DNA of 64,000 nucleotides, taken from positions 37,385,455 to 37,449,454 of the forward strand of contig CM067066.1 of the NCBI GenBank assembly GCA_033980235.1, read 5' to 3'. Of the stretch, positions 63,901 through 64,000 are shown piece by piece (position 1 is the stretch's first letter; each line of letters opens with the position of its first letter). The notes under the pieces are model-generated. The model was not told where the DNA came from. It ran no database searches and saw only the letters and a program-made list of their open reading frames with translations. The stretch is from Diadema setosum. Taxonomy: Eukaryota > Echinodermata > Echinoidea > Diadematoida > Diadematidae. A program made the position numbers and the translations under genes.

Positions 63901-64000
63901 CATAAAACTTTGTGACAGAAGTCATGAGGGCATGGAACGAACCCTGTCTGATCGTCTGCTATTTGGTATAATCTTTCTGATGTGGTATGAGCGCCCTTGC
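56760..64000. other. Intergenic sequence, no gene supported
   Basis: AT-rich, with a (TA)n run (about 57872-57910), poly-G/poly-C runs (58201-58210, 58698-58715) and many TACATGTA-like words from 60 kb onwards. A GC-richer patch (57170-57570) has open frames on the - strand but nothing recognisable. Short - strand frames run off the right edge. The last 3 kb could be the 3' UTR of a gene beyond 64000, which is speculative. Confidence 0.4.

Overview
The window is eukaryotic nuclear DNA: AT-rich, without operons, and dense in microsatellites, LINE fragments, SINE-like elements and miniature inverted-repeat elements (MITEs). It carries one clear intron-rich gene. The repeat types and the CAP/EGF-like/ShK architecture look like a marine invertebrate deuterostome, most likely an echinoderm such as a sea urchin. 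That placement rests on memory of these families and was not tested (roughly 0.6).

The real gene is on the + strand. Thirteen coding exons span 1685-51637 and join in one frame (1887 bp, 628 residues) with GT/AG at every junction. In order it encodes a signal peptide, a basic propeptide with two furin-like sites, a CAP (SCP/PR-1/CRISP) domain, a cysteine-rich hinge, an EGF-like module, a ShK module, a Thr-rich mucin-like spacer, a second EGF-like module, an unassigned ectodomain of about 110 residues, and a C-terminal GPI-anchor-type signal. Exons 5 to 9 are all multiples of three flanked by phase-1 introns, a modular block that could be skipped in frame. A polyadenylation signal lies about 0.5 kb after the stop.

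Layout: 1-1684 is upstream sequence and probable 5' UTR. Exon 1 (1685-2071) is followed by a 34-kb intron (2072-36100) holding most of the mobile DNA: a tRNA-like element inside a hairpin (4.8 kb), a GGGCCCCGTTGC MITE (7.2 kb), a hairpin (8.5 kb), an antisense Jockey/CR1-group LINE (9.3-11.1 kb), an L2/CR1-like LINE broken by a MITE (17.6-18.9 kb), a sense LINE of the same family as the first (22-23.4 kb), a GC-rich minisatellite (23.4-24.2 kb) and a 5.9-kb foldback element (29.7-35.6 kb) with TGACCT/AGGTCA arrays in its arms. Exons 2-13 (36.1-51.6 kb) have short introns containing an antisense SINE (39.0-39.4 kb), a TTAA-flanked foldback MITE (41.8-42.2 kb), a perfect 132-bp palindrome (47.26-47.39 kb) and a 240-bp hairpin (48.7-49.0 kb). 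The last 12 kb (52-64 kb) is largely featureless, with repeat motifs at 52.1-52.7 and 56.5 kb; I found no second gene I can defend.
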